Source of the DNA: Pirellulales bacterium
Lineage (GTDB): Bacteria; Planctomycetota; Planctomycetia; Pirellulales; JAEUIK01
Direction of reading: 5' to 3'
Assembly: GCA_019694435.1 (NCBI GenBank)
Contig: JAIBBZ010000025.1
Coordinates: 19,640-83,639, forward strand
Length of the DNA stretch: 64,000 bases
Below the pieces are notes generated by a model that was given only the letters and a program-made list of their open reading frames with translations, ran no database searches and was not told where the DNA came from. Below are positions 45,501-54,016 of the stretch, in pieces (position 1 is the first letter of the stretch; each line of letters starts with the position of its first letter). Made by a program: the position numbers and the translations under genes.

Positions 45501-48500
45501 GACATGCCGCGGAAGATCGATCGGCGAATGTTCTAGTCGAACTAGTGGGCACTCCCTACGAAATGGGGCGTCAACATGGCGAGCGGTTGCGTGCCGACAT
45601 CAGGCGGGCGTTGCGGAGGTATGCCGACCTGGCCGGGCTGGCAGATGCCGCCGAGTTGCCGGGCACTGCATCGGCACAGGATTTTGGCGACGAAGCGCTC
45701 GACGAACTGCAAGGCATCGCGGACGGAGCCGGAGTGCCGCTGGCAAGTGTGCTGATCCATCAACGCTGGGCGACAGCCGATCTGGGCGGAGAAAGCGTGC
45801 AGTTCCTCGCTGCCGATGCGTTGGGCCACTCACACTTGGGCGCCTGGTCGTTGCCGCTGGCGGGCAGTCTGGCCGAGGTGCTCCGCCCAGCGGTGTTTGT
45901 CCGCCGCCCGACATTCGGCGAGCCGCACCTGGTCGTCGCGATTCCGGGCACCATCGGCGGGCTGATGGGACTCAACACGCACGGTGTGTCGGTCGCAGCC
46001 GCTCCGACTAATTCGAAGTCGACCGGCTGGTGGCGCACGATCGGCGACACGCTGGCCAACGCGCCGGACGCGCACGCGGCGGTCGAACAACTGGCGCAGG
46101 CCGATAGGTCTGGCAGCTATACGATTGGCCACGGCGGTTCGCAAACCCTGGCTCACGTTGTTAACAACGGCCGCCAGGCAACCGTGGTGCGCGACCCACG
46201 CACGCTGTCGATCGAGAACCCGGCCGCAGGTAAGGTCTCCTCGTTCACGCTGCGGCGCGTGTTGGAAGAGGTCGGCAATGCGGCCGGGCAGAACAACGGC
46301 ACCCGTGCCATGCAGCTGCGCGCGGCCGTCGGCACCCATTCCGTAAGCACCGGCGGTAGCGTGGCCGTGCTCGAGGCCGAGCAGGCCATCGACGCGTTCT
46401 GCGTCTTGATCGACGTCGGCACGGGCGACCTCTGGCTCAAGGGGCCCGGGCACAGCTTCGACGCCCCGGTCGATTTCGAGCACTTTGCGCTCCGCGACCT
46501 GCTGCCGCCGCCGGCCCCGGCAACGACGCCGCGGACGCCACGTGTGCCTGCCGCATCGAGTTCGACCAAGCGTGCGGAGCCGCCGTCGCGACCGCGCAAC
46601 TCAGCCCCCTTGGTCGATGACGCGGCCGACGACGGGAGCGAGAACGCGACGCTGCGCTTTGCCATGAGAGTCTTGCCGCAGCCATTTGCCGCCGATGCGC
46701 CGCAACGTCCGCAATGGCACGGCGCCGTCTTCATCGTTGGAGACAACCCGACTGCCGACCGTCTCCAGGCCGAAATCGCCGCGTCGGGTACGACGGTCCA
46801 TCGCATCCGCCGCCTCGAAGACCGGGCCGCAGCCGAATTGGCGATCGACCGTGCGTGCGAGGCGGGGCCGGTCCCCCATTTGTTCTTGACCAGCGAACGC
46901 GACCTGCCAGCCGTGCCGCTCGACTCGCTGGCCGGCTTCGAGCAGCGCCTGCAGACCCGCGTGCTGGGCCCGTATTACCTCGCCCAGCGGTGGCTGATGC
47001 ATGCGCTGCAGCGCAAGTGTCTGGACCGGGCCACACTCGTGGCCACGACCGCGCTGGGCGGCGATTACGGCTTTTCCGGATCGGTCGAGGAGCCCGAGGG
47101 CGGTGCGCTGGCGGGCCTGGTCAAGGCGATCTGCATCGAGTTCCACGTGCTGCGGAACTTGAAGGACCTGCTGGTCAAAGTGATCGACGCTCCGCACGAG
47201 GAGCCGGCCGAACAGCTTGCCGACAATATGCTCCGCGAACTCGCCTGGCGCAAGATCGATTTCGAGGTTGCCTTCAACCGTGGCCAGAGATATCTGCAAA
47301 ATGCCCATCCGGTGCCAATTTCAGCGTCGAGCAACACCTTCGCGCCGCGGGGCACCTGGGTCGTCACCGGCGGGGCGCGCGGGATCACCGCCGAGTGTGC
47401 CCGCGAACTCGCCCAGCGCTACGGGCTGCGTCTGCACCTGATCGGCCGAAGCGCCCGACGTAGCGTGCCCGCCGAATGGCTCGAGCGCGACGAAGCCGGG
47501 CTCAAGGAAGTGAAGGCCCAAGTGATGGTCGAGGCGCAGCGCGCAGGCGGTAAGCCGGCCGAAGCCTGGAACGAGGTGAACAAAGCTATCGAGATCGAGC
47601 AACAGTTGGCGCAGTTTGAGAGGGCCGGCGTCGCCTATACCTATCACGCCTGCGACGTCGCCGACGCGAAGGCCTTAAAGAAAGTCTTGGACGACATTCG
47701 AAGTCAGGACGGCCCGATTCACGGCATCCTGCACGGCGCCGGCATCGAACAATCGACGCGTTTCGAGCGCAAGTCGCCACCAGTGGTCGAAGCGACCTTG
47801 GCCGCCAAGGTGACAGGGGCTTTCAACCTGATGCATCTCTGCCGCGACGATCCGGTCGAGTTCTTCGTCAGCTTCGGCTCCATCAGCGGCCGCCTGGGCG
47901 GCAATGGGCAGACCGACTATAGCGCAGCGAGCGACATGCTGGCCAAGTTGTCGAGCTGGTACCGTTCGATCCAACCCCACTGCCGCACGCTTTGCTTTCA
48001 TTGGCACCCCTGGGACGAAGTCGGCATGGCCTATCGGCCCGAGACACGGGCCATGTTCCAGATGTCCGACGCTCCGGAACGGATGCCCAAGCGGGCAGCG
48101 CTCGATCATTTCGTGCGAGAGCTCACCGCCGAGGTAGCCGACGCCGAGGTGCTGATCACCAATCGCGACTATTTCGAACGCTATTACGGCAAAGGCACCG
48201 CGACTCCGCTAGCGACCGCCGACGCGCCAGTGGCGCAGCAACCGCGCGTTGCCCAGCGCCGCACGCTGACGCTACGCGACGCCCCCGAGCGCACGCGCCG
48301 CAAGAAGGTCGATCTGGCGGGCACGGCGTGCATCCTCGGCGACAATGCCGACGCCGATCGCTTGGAGCAGCTGTTGCGGCGCTGCGGGACACACGTCCAG
48401 CGGCTGTCGACCAAGGGCACTCTCGAAGCGCTACTGGCCAAGGTCGATCAGCTCTGGTCTGCAGAACCGGCCCGGCACCTGTTCCTGATGACGTCGCGCG

Positions 48501-50710
48501 ACCGCGAGGCGATGCGGCTGGGCAACGCCGAAGAGTGCCGGCGTCGCCGGTTGCGCGGCATCGAGATGCCCTACCTCGTCGCCCAGCGCTGGGTCCGGGC
48601 ACTGCGGCAGCTCTCGGGCGACGATGACTCTTGGCTGGTCGCCGTGACGAATCTCGGCGGAGATTTCGGCCTGTCACCTGGCAAGCTGGCGCCGGAGAGT
48701 GGCGCCCTGGCGGGGTTGGTCAAGTCGGTCCACGTCGAGGGCGTACGCAAGAGCCCCGCTCCGTTGCGTCTGAAGGTTATCGATCTGCCGGCCGCCGCGG
48801 GCGACGAAGAGTTCGCGCGGGCCCTGATCACCGAGCTCAACTCCACTTCGCGCGATGTCGAGGTTGCCTATCGCGACGGCCAGCGACGAGTGGTCGACGT
48901 GGTCATGGCCGAAGAAGTGGAGCCGGCGCCGGTCGAATTGCCGCGCGGCGGCACGTGGGTCGTAACTGGCGGGGCCCGGGGCATCACGGCCGCGGCCGCC
49001 CGACACCTCGGTCAGAAGTACGGACTGAAGCTGCACCTGATCGGCGCCAGCCCCGCGCCGCGCGACGACGCTCCCTGGCGCAAGGCTACCGACGAACAAA
49101 TCAAGCAGATCAAGCAGCAGATCGTGGGCGAAGCCGTGGCCGCGGGGCGATCGCCGGAAGACGATTGGATGCGTGTGCGCCGCGACCGCGAGATCCATGC
49201 CTCGCTGGTCGAGTTTGAGCGCGCCGGTGTCAAGGCGGTGTATCACACCTGCGACGTCGGCAACTGGGACGCCCTGGCTCGCACGCTCGACGACGTGCGC
49301 CGTGAGGACGGACCGATCGCAGGCATCATCCACGGGGCCGGGTGGGCAAAGAGTGCACGGCTCGAAATGAAGAATCCCGGCCATCTGGCCCGGGTGATCG
49401 GCCCAAAGTTCGACGGCACGCTCGCGCTGGCGTCGCTCACGCGGCAGGACCCATTGAAATACTTCATCAGCTTCGGCTCGATCAGCGGTCGTTGGGGCGG
49501 CAACGGCCTGAGCGACTATGCCGCGGCCAACGATGCGCAAGCCAAGCTCGCCGCGTGGTTCCGGCACGAGCGTCCCGACTGCCACACGGCATGCATCGCC
49601 TGGCAGACCTGGGACGAGATCGGCATGGCCACGCTCAGCGACGGTACCGGAATCACGCGCAACCAGTTCAAGATGCAGTTCATTCCGGTTCGTGAAGGCG
49701 TCTGGCACCTCGAGCGCGAGCTGCTCGCGGCGTGCCCGGCGCCCGAGGTCGTCATCACCGACGGCTTCTTTGCCGACACGTTCTACGGCGAGAGGAAGCA
49801 GGACGCGGCGGATGCCACGGCCTCGTTCGATGATCGTGCGCCGGCAGCCGCCTTGCCGCTGATCGCATCGCCCGCCCCGGCGCCGGAGGCGCCCCAGCGA
49901 TTTGCCATCGAATTCGATCCGGCGCAAGACCCGTTTTTGATTGATCATCGCCTGCGCGATGCGCCGTTTCTGCCCGGGGTCGTAGGCATTGAATCGCTGA
50001 TCGAGGGCGTGCGCGCGGCGGAGCCGGCGCGGTTCGTGCAGGCGGTGCGCGATGTGGAGATCGTACAAGGCATCAAGTTCCAGCCAGATCGGCCGATGAC
50101 GGCGCACGTGGCGGTCGAGGGCGAAGGCAACCTGCGCCGCGCCGCGCTGACCGTCGAGGTGCGCAATCGTGCCGGGAAGCTGGTTGACCCCGCGCGCCCC
50201 TGCTGCTCGGGAACGGTCGAACTCGGGAGCGAGGCGCCCGCGCCACGACGCGACACGGCCGGCGCGCCGGCACTGGGCTGGCTGCCGTTTCAATACCCGG
50301 ATGTGGCCCTGATGTACCATGGGCCTCGATTTCGCTGTCTGCGGCAGTGCAACTATCAATACGACGGCGGCTGGGGGCAGATCGTCGCGCCCGAGATGGC
50401 AGAACTGGGCGGGCCGCGGGGTGGCCATGGCTGGACGATCTCGCTGGGCGTGCTCGACGCGTGCGTCGTCGCCTGCGGCAGCTTTGTCTTCGTTCAATTC
50501 GCCGGACGGCTCGAAGTGCCGCACGGCTTTGCACGGCTGCAATTCGGCCGTGCGCCCGTGCCTGGCGAGACGTGCACGCTGCGTTACTACTATCGCGGTA
50601 GCGACGAGCGGCACAGCCGGTTCGACTTCACGCTGTGGGGCGCCGATGGCGCGGTCGTCTTCGACGTCGATCAATACCAGACGGTGCTGGTCGCCGAACG
50701 CGCCGTGTAG
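39548..50710 (+). CDS. PUFA-synthase-like type I PKS: KS-CLF-AT-4xACP-(C45-like)-KR-KR-DH
   Basis: A 3720-residue megasynthase that builds an acyl chain from malonyl units. KS at about 10-470 with C214 (NSACASSLQ), H346 (VEAHATAT) and H386 (NVGHTLE), an intact triad. Second KS at about 490-935 has H699 where the active Cys should be (DSGHGSSL) and no KS triad, like a chain-length factor. AT at about 1085-1425 with S1167 (GHSFG) and H1270. Four ACPs with phosphopantetheine Ser at 1535, 1654, 1773 and 1895. About 1994-2320 resembles C45/Ntn-hydrolase acyltransferases but without an obvious nucleophile. KR-1 at about 2385-2880 (GGARGIT near 2607, S2778, Y2791) and KR-2 at about 2912-3405 (GGARGIT near 3141, S3311, Y3324). 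DH at about 3445-3720 with H3467 and D3637. No ER, PPTase or thioesterase domain is present. Confidence 0.9.
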   Translation: MKSPASIPLAIIGMGCRLPGADNLDEFWKLVVEGRSAIVELPPDRLNQELYYDPKVGTLGKSYSKLGGIINNRDFDRRRCPISPQLEASVDQAHLLMCDVAAAALRDAGLDPFNVPQRNTGVYIGHAQGSTLGGDYTYATYAQEAAEMLREVAELGNMPRAELDKLIAEMTARIRAPLPVRAADSPDVACSLVAGTISKAFGLTGPFLALNSACASSLQAMLVGARALQFGHVDMAMVGGASDCKGDSLVLFAHARAMSSKGSRPFDADADGLIVGEGYVALVMKTLERALADGDPIRAVVRGLGVSSDGKGKSLWAPRKEGQVLAMQRAYREGLDLGDLDYVEAHATATQLGDATELNTLAEVLNDKLPPGKKVPITSVKANVGHTLETAGIAGVIKTVLALTKNTIPPAANVAALNPKIDWDRVPVYVPLKPEVWQPHADGRPRRAGVNAFGIGGLNMHVVIEEFNDASRRLIAPQRAAANGSTHEAEAKAVAVIGMGCVLPGAQDVPNFWQLLESGRDPKCDVPAERWRADLAYSPGEARAFHSPTKRGGFVTDFEYDWQTHKIPPKQVAQADPLQFMLLEASDQALKQAGYDKRPFDRTRVGVVVGTEFGGDFAFQLQMGLRLPEMKVLLEELLARRQFPAAGIAQVQEQFGKVLLKHWPALIDETGSFSTSSLASRTAKTWNLMGGAVAIDSGHGSSLAALSISVDALLAGDVDMMLCAAGQRRLGLPEYEALAINGFLAVDGDPACPLDAGVRGYVPGEGVGVFLLKRLSEARRDGDRVLAIVRGVGGAHDPQAHQAMLAAAQRAAQAASLEQAPIDLVEIDGSIAAEDARRQLTELASWNAPRGGQPAILSTVVAQIGHTEAAAGMASLIKASLEMEHGRVPGTFGLQQPLAIEGGSRPFVVASEPTPLPSMDAPCLAAVASRSRGLTYVALLEHGCEQNPANNASRAVRQPQAATTPVTPVPRLNDLPSMTAATGDSWQVFRLGASTEADLLARVRTLAGGADDPFGSSSAAFAPQDRFRAAIVARDREALRERLRSAAQQGANPAAHAVLRQQGIFLGQRAEPRPRVVFCFPGQGSQYPDMVRALVEQSTAAAQALAEAEAAIARYGYQPFALFAWGEGAGLGSSAWLTQLSMLVANHVTSAGLRALGVEPDAVLGHSFGVYSALCAAGSIDFETAMQLTRARCDGIATSRVVGGLLAAGAAKEQVLEIAAVEKVTVYLANHNAPQQTVVGGAPGELERLQTILKARGIAAKILAVPAPFHTPLMKATTGPLERALETAEIRPARAALWSILDGRPVTEVTDVRRSLVEHLTSPVLYVDLIRNVTADKPCVLVEVGPQQVLTNLNRRIVEDPAVTTIASDQPKRPGMESLIQVQACLEVLGVFDAETRAPAATVTARGTVRHELLTFDATKRRRDRMRQAAQTGKRPSAVAAPRDSAPTTVAARPASAQPERPQPAAPPVAQAPRAVAAPTESKLAAVKPVSAPAPARPGVDLERFLINFVVDQTGYPPEVVELDADLEADLGIDSIKKAQLFGELQEYFDVVPTEELTLDMFPTLRHVLDFLKTVPIKGNLPATGDTAVASTPDLAELPNPAPASVVAAQTSAVSAPGVNLERFLINFVVEQTGYPPEVVELDADLEADLGIDSIKKAQLFGELQEYFDVVPTEELTLDMFPTLRHVLDFLKNVPIKGNLPGTGETAPEATATMVELPADGVIEAAAPSPTVGPSSAADLERFLINFVVEQTGYPPEVVELDADLEADLGIDSIKKAQLFGELQEYFDVVPTEELTLDMFPTLRHVLDFLRSVPTKGNWSPGQDMPLETYVAAEKDDRGQIAMPVGEAMAVAVPPVGDVAELEQFLINFVVEQTGYPPEVVELDADLEADLGIDSIKKAQLFGELQEYFDVVPTEELTLDMFPTLRHVLDFLKTVPRKGGAATPSYAVDLTPRAVAAAQNGHIATNGQPVEDAPAGANAAAPVAGHAAEDRSANVLVELVGTPYEMGRQHGERLRADIRRALRRYADLAGLADAAELPGTASAQDFGDEALDELQGIADGAGVPLASVLIHQRWATADLGGESVQFLAADALGHSHLGAWSLPLAGSLAEVLRPAVFVRRPTFGEPHLVVAIPGTIGGLMGLNTHGVSVAAAPTNSKSTGWWRTIGDTLANAPDAHAAVEQLAQADRSGSYTIGHGGSQTLAHVVNNGRQATVVRDPRTLSIENPAAGKVSSFTLRRVLEEVGNAAGQNNGTRAMQLRAAVGTHSVSTGGSVAVLEAEQAIDAFCVLIDVGTGDLWLKGPGHSFDAPVDFEHFALRDLLPPPAPATTPRTPRVPAASSSTKRAEPPSRPRNSAPLVDDAADDGSENATLRFAMRVLPQPFAADAPQRPQWHGAVFIVGDNPTADRLQAEIAASGTTVHRIRRLEDRAAAELAIDRACEAGPVPHLFLTSERDLPAVPLDSLAGFEQRLQTRVLGPYYLAQRWLMHALQRKCLDRATLVATTALGGDYGFSGSVEEPEGGALAGLVKAICIEFHVLRNLKDLLVKVIDAPHEEPAEQLADNMLRELAWRKIDFEVAFNRGQRYLQNAHPVPISASSNTFAPRGTWVVTGGARGITAECARELAQRYGLRLHLIGRSARRSVPAEWLERDEAGLKEVKAQVMVEAQRAGGKPAEAWNEVNKAIEIEQQLAQFERAGVAYTYHACDVADAKALKKVLDDIRSQDGPIHGILHGAGIEQSTRFERKSPPVVEATLAAKVTGAFNLMHLCRDDPVEFFVSFGSISGRLGGNGQTDYSAASDMLAKLSSWYRSIQPHCRTLCFHWHPWDEVGMAYRPETRAMFQMSDAPERMPKRAALDHFVRELTAEVADAEVLITNRDYFERYYGKGTATPLATADAPVAQQPRVAQRRTLTLRDAPERTRRKKVDLAGTACILGDNADADRLEQLLRRCGTHVQRLSTKGTLEALLAKVDQLWSAEPARHLFLMTSRDREAMRLGNAEECRRRRLRGIEMPYLVAQRWVRALRQLSGDDDSWLVAVTNLGGDFGLSPGKLAPESGALAGLVKSVHVEGVRKSPAPLRLKVIDLPAAAGDEEFARALITELNSTSRDVEVAYRDGQRRVVDVVMAEEVEPAPVELPRGGTWVVTGGARGITAAAARHLGQKYGLKLHLIGASPAPRDDAPWRKATDEQIKQIKQQIVGEAVAAGRSPEDDWMRVRRDREIHASLVEFERAGVKAVYHTCDVGNWDALARTLDDVRREDGPIAGIIHGAGWAKSARLEMKNPGHLARVIGPKFDGTLALASLTRQDPLKYFISFGSISGRWGGNGLSDYAAANDAQAKLAAWFRHERPDCHTACIAWQTWDEIGMATLSDGTGITRNQFKMQFIPVREGVWHLERELLAACPAPEVVITDGFFADTFYGERKQDAADATASFDDRAPAAALPLIASPAPAPEAPQRFAIEFDPAQDPFLIDHRLRDAPFLPGVVGIESLIEGVRAAEPARFVQAVRDVEIVQGIKFQPDRPMTAHVAVEGEGNLRRAALTVEVRNRAGKLVDPARPCCSGTVELGSEAPAPRRDTAGAPALGWLPFQYPDVALMYHGPRFRCLRQCNYQYDGGWGQIVAPEMAELGGPRGGHGWTISLGVLDACVVACGSFVFVQFAGRLEVPHGFARLQFGRAPVPGETCTLRYYYRGSDERHSRFDFTLWGADGAVVFDVDQYQTVLVAERAV
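44051..45346 (+). repeat. Four tandem ACP-coding repeats
   Basis: Four direct repeats of 216 bp encode the ACP core, at 44051-44266, 44408-44623, 44765-44980 and 45131-45346, spaced 357, 357 and 366 bp apart. The encoded 72-residue cores are nearly identical: only a few residues differ (for example VVDQ versus VVEQ near the start, FLK versus FLR at the end). The separating linkers are different, so selection or gene conversion acts on the cores. Confidence 0.9.
45530..46505 (+). other. C45-like (Ntn-hydrolase) domain inside the megasynthase
   Basis: Residues about 1994-2320 of the megasynthase begin GTPYEMGRQHGERL and contain LDELQGIADGAGVPLASVLIHQ, IGGLMGLNTHGVSVAAAPTNS and FCVLIDVGTGDLWL, the usual landmarks of C45 (isopenicillin N acyltransferase-like) proteins. 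In that family a Cys-Thr pair follows the 'helix-then-ESV..' region; here the corresponding stretch (ESVQFLAADALG) has no Cys, Ser or Thr able to serve as the N-terminal nucleophile. So it may be structural, a docking or chain-binding element, or an inactive remnant. Confidence 0.6.
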
Positions 50711-50770
50711 CGATCGGTCGCCCAACGCAAATCTCGAAATTTCCAACCTGGCAAATCGGAAACAGCAACG

Positions 50771-51535
<765 letters not shown>

Positions 51536-51596
51536 AAACGGGTGTCATACCACGCGGCAGAGTCGTTGGAGACGATCGTATGCGGCGCGACCCAGC

Positions 51597-52496
51597 TCAA
51601 GGCGCTGTCCACGATTCGGCGATCGCGAATTCACCGCGCGGATCGCGGGTGATGCGACTGGCCGCGTAACGCGGATCATGGCTCCAGACGACGATCCAGC
51701 GACCATCTGCGGCCCGGCCTAGCCAGCGCGGCTTTTCGCGCCGCGTTTCCAGCGGATAGACGTCGTAGGCCAGTGACCACAGCCGCCGCAGATGTGACGC
51801 CGACGGGCAAAGGTCGGCCAGGTACATGACCTGAACGTCGCGCGATTCGATCGTGACCGCCAGGTGGCCGCGCGTGTGACCTCCCGTGAGATGCAGGTGG
51901 ATGCCGGGCGCAATGTTGTGACCGTCGTCGACCAGGTCGAGCTGCGCAGCTTGCGTCAGGGGATCGATGTGCTCGAGCGGATAAGATCCGGCCAGCTCGT
52001 CCGCGCCGCTGTGGGCATCTTGCCATTCCAGCCGGCCGACGACGTGGCGGGCCCTGGGAAAGGCAGGCATCAGCCTGCGCTGGCCATCTCGGCGCGTGGT
52101 TCCGCCGGCGTGGTCCCAATGCAGGTGGCTGAGTACGACCGTGTCGATTTCGTCGGGCGCCACTCCGACGCGTGCCAACTCGATCGCGAGCCGGTCTTCG
52201 GCTTCGAGGTTATAGAACTTGCGATCGAGCGGCGCGTGCTTGGTACCGTAACCCGTGTCGATCAGAATCGTGCGCCGGCCGTTGCGGGCCAGCAGGCAGT
52301 TGCACGTGCACGGGATCCGGTTCTGCTCGTCGGGCATGACGAGCATTTCCCAGAGCCGGCGCGGGACCACGCCGAACATGATGCCGCCGTCGATGACGAA
52401 ACGCCCGCCGGAGATGAAGTCCAGTCGCCAATCGCCCACCGTGATGTGCAATTCGCGGTGGAGCGGTTGCGGCAGCGTTGCGCGGGCAGTGGCCAT
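51597..52496 (-). CDS. Metallo-beta-lactamase-fold hydrolase
   Basis: A 299-residue MBL-fold protein with the zinc motif HLHWDHAGG: H124, H126, D128, H129. GGHTRGH later in the chain gives a further His ligand, and a MYLADLCPSA strand the bridging Asp. The layout (TGYGTKHAP before the motif and a long C-terminal part) resembles lactonases of the AHL-degrading type, but members hydrolyse many esters and thioesters. Its position suggests a thioesterase or hydrolase in lipid product release or editing, as no TE domain is present in the megasynthase. Third gene of the minus-strand unit, 35 bp after the adenylating enzyme gene. Confidence 0.85.
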   Translation of the reverse strand: MATARATLPQPLHRELHITVGDWRLDFISGGRFVIDGGIMFGVVPRRLWEMLVMPDEQNRIPCTCNCLLARNGRRTILIDTGYGTKHAPLDRKFYNLEAEDRLAIELARVGVAPDEIDTVVLSHLHWDHAGGTTRRDGQRRLMPAFPRARHVVGRLEWQDAHSGADELAGSYPLEHIDPLTQAAQLDLVDDGHNIAPGIHLHLTGGHTRGHLAVTIESRDVQVMYLADLCPSASHLRRLWSLAYDVYPLETRREKPRWLGRAADGRWIVVWSHDPRYAASRITRDPRGEFAIAESWTAP

Positions 52497-52531
52497 GGCC
52501 TATCGTGGTCCGGTTACAGGCGCGGCGTGCG

Positions 52532-54016
52532 TCAGGGAAGTTGCGCCGCGATGATCTTGCCGCTGGGCGTCCGGGGCAGCCGGTCGGTGAGCACGACGGT
52601 CCGCGGACGTTTGTAATACACCAGCTCGGCATCGCAGTAGGCACGCACGCGAGCTTCGTCGACTTGCGGATCGGTTACCAATGCTGCTTTGACGAACTGG
52701 CGTCCGTTGCGGTCCTGTCCCGCGTAGACCTTCACGTCCATTACGCCGGGCAGCGCCGCCAGCACTTCTTCCACTTCGACGGGGATCACCTTCAGGCCGC
52801 CGACGTTGATGACCTCCGACTCGCGTCCATGCAGATGCAGGCCGCCGCGCTCGTCACGCATGCCGATGTCGCCGGTGACGAACCAACCGTCGGCGATCGC
52901 GGCCATATCGATCCCGTCGTAGGCCAGGTAGCCGGCCATCATGGAGGAGCTGCGAATGGCGACGCGGCCGATGTCTTCGCGCGAGTTACTCATCGCGCCC
53001 GCCGCGCGAATCTCGGCATCGACGCCCCGCATCGAGGGTCCGACGTAACCGTCGCCCGCCAGGCCGAAATCGGCAGTGCCGACGCTGATGCCGCCGGTCT
53101 CGGTCGTACCATAAAGGGGCCGGACGTGCACTCCGGCGCACTCGAAGAATCGCCGCGCCGTTCGCTCGGGCAAAGGCGCACCTGCCGAGAGCACGCACCG
53201 CGCCGTTCCTCGCAGGCTGTTGCCAGCCCCGAAGGTCAGCACGTCGAGCATGGCGGGGACCGCCGGCAGGATCGTGATGCCCTGCTCGAGCAGGGCTCGC
53301 CGTGCGATGGCCGCGTCGAACGATCGCATGGTGACGACTTTCGCATGGCTGATGAGCGGGACCATCACGCCCATGCCATAGGCGTAGGCATGGCTCATCG
53401 GCGTCGTGGCCAGGATCACGTCGTGCGGACCGATGCCGATCGTCTCGACATAATGGGCTGCCTCGGCGATGGCACAGGCGCCCGGCCGCACGGCGACCTT
53501 CGGCACGCCCGTCGTACCTGAGGTCGGATGCAGCGGCACGGCCGGCAGCGCGGGAAATCGCAGCTCGAATGCCGGATCTTGCGGTGACACCCGCGCGAGT
53601 CGCGTGTGCCACGTTCCGTCTGCAGCAAGCTGCCGGGCGGGTAGCTGTGCGTCGTCGAGTTCGGTGTCGCTCGCCTCGTCGGTCAGCACCCACGGCGCTC
53701 CAAAGCGCAGGGCCGTCCGGCGCAGTTCGACGGCCGGTGTTTTGACGTGGACCAACAGCGGAGCAGCGCCGATTTCGAGCGCCGCTCCCAGCACAGCAAA
53801 AAACGCCGGTCCGTTCGCCACGGCCACCACGATCCGCTCGCCGGGCTGCACACCGCATTGCGTGAGCTCGCGTGCCAGGTGTTCGCGACCGCGGCCCAGC
53901 GCGGCCGGCCCTACCACGCGACCTGCGTCGAGATCGATGATCGATCCGCGGAAGGCGGCGCAGGCGGCGAGGATCGGCCCCGGCGACAACACGCTGGCTA
54001 ACGTGGCCACAGACAT
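52532..54016 (-). CDS. AMP-dependent acyl-CoA synthetase / acyl-AMP ligase-like
   Basis: A 494-residue ANL-family enzyme from ATG 54016, which overlaps the preceding gene by 19 bp (TTG at 54022 is an alternative). Motifs: P-loop TSGTTGVPKVA, YGTTETGG, WFVTGDIGMRD with the ATP-ribose Asp, GRESEVINVGG hinge, and the C-terminal PRTPSGKII lysine. The protein is a little shorter than typical 520-residue acyl-CoA ligases. It activates a carboxylic acid as acyl-AMP and may load it on CoA or an ACP; within the cluster it could prime the megasynthase or supply the acyl donor for the condensation-type enzyme. Substrate unknown. Confidence 0.85.
   Translation of the reverse strand: MSVATLASVLSPGPILAACAAFRGSIIDLDAGRVVGPAALGRGREHLARELTQCGVQPGERIVVAVANGPAFFAVLGAALEIGAAPLLVHVKTPAVELRRTALRFGAPWVLTDEASDTELDDAQLPARQLAADGTWHTRLARVSPQDPAFELRFPALPAVPLHPTSGTTGVPKVAVRPGACAIAEAAHYVETIGIGPHDVILATTPMSHAYAYGMGVMVPLISHAKVVTMRSFDAAIARRALLEQGITILPAVPAMLDVLTFGAGNSLRGTARCVLSAGAPLPERTARRFFECAGVHVRPLYGTTETGGISVGTADFGLAGDGYVGPSMRGVDAEIRAAGAMSNSREDIGRVAIRSSSMMAGYLAYDGIDMAAIADGWFVTGDIGMRDERGGLHLHGRESEVINVGGLKVIPVEVEEVLAALPGVMDVKVYAGQDRNGRQFVKAALVTDPQVDEARVRAYCDAELVYYKRPRTVVLTDRLPRTPSGKIIAAQLP

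Noticed and set aside
44240..45505. Antisense frame of 421 codons across the ACP repeats, looking like a repetitive protein
   Set aside because: The repetition comes from the ACP DNA repeats themselves; no start or domain supports it.
51597..52496. MBL hydrolase read as a quorum-quenching AHL lactonase
   Set aside because: The fold fits but the motif is shared by many hydrolases, and there is no acyl-homoserine lactone gene here; kept as a general MBL hydrolase.
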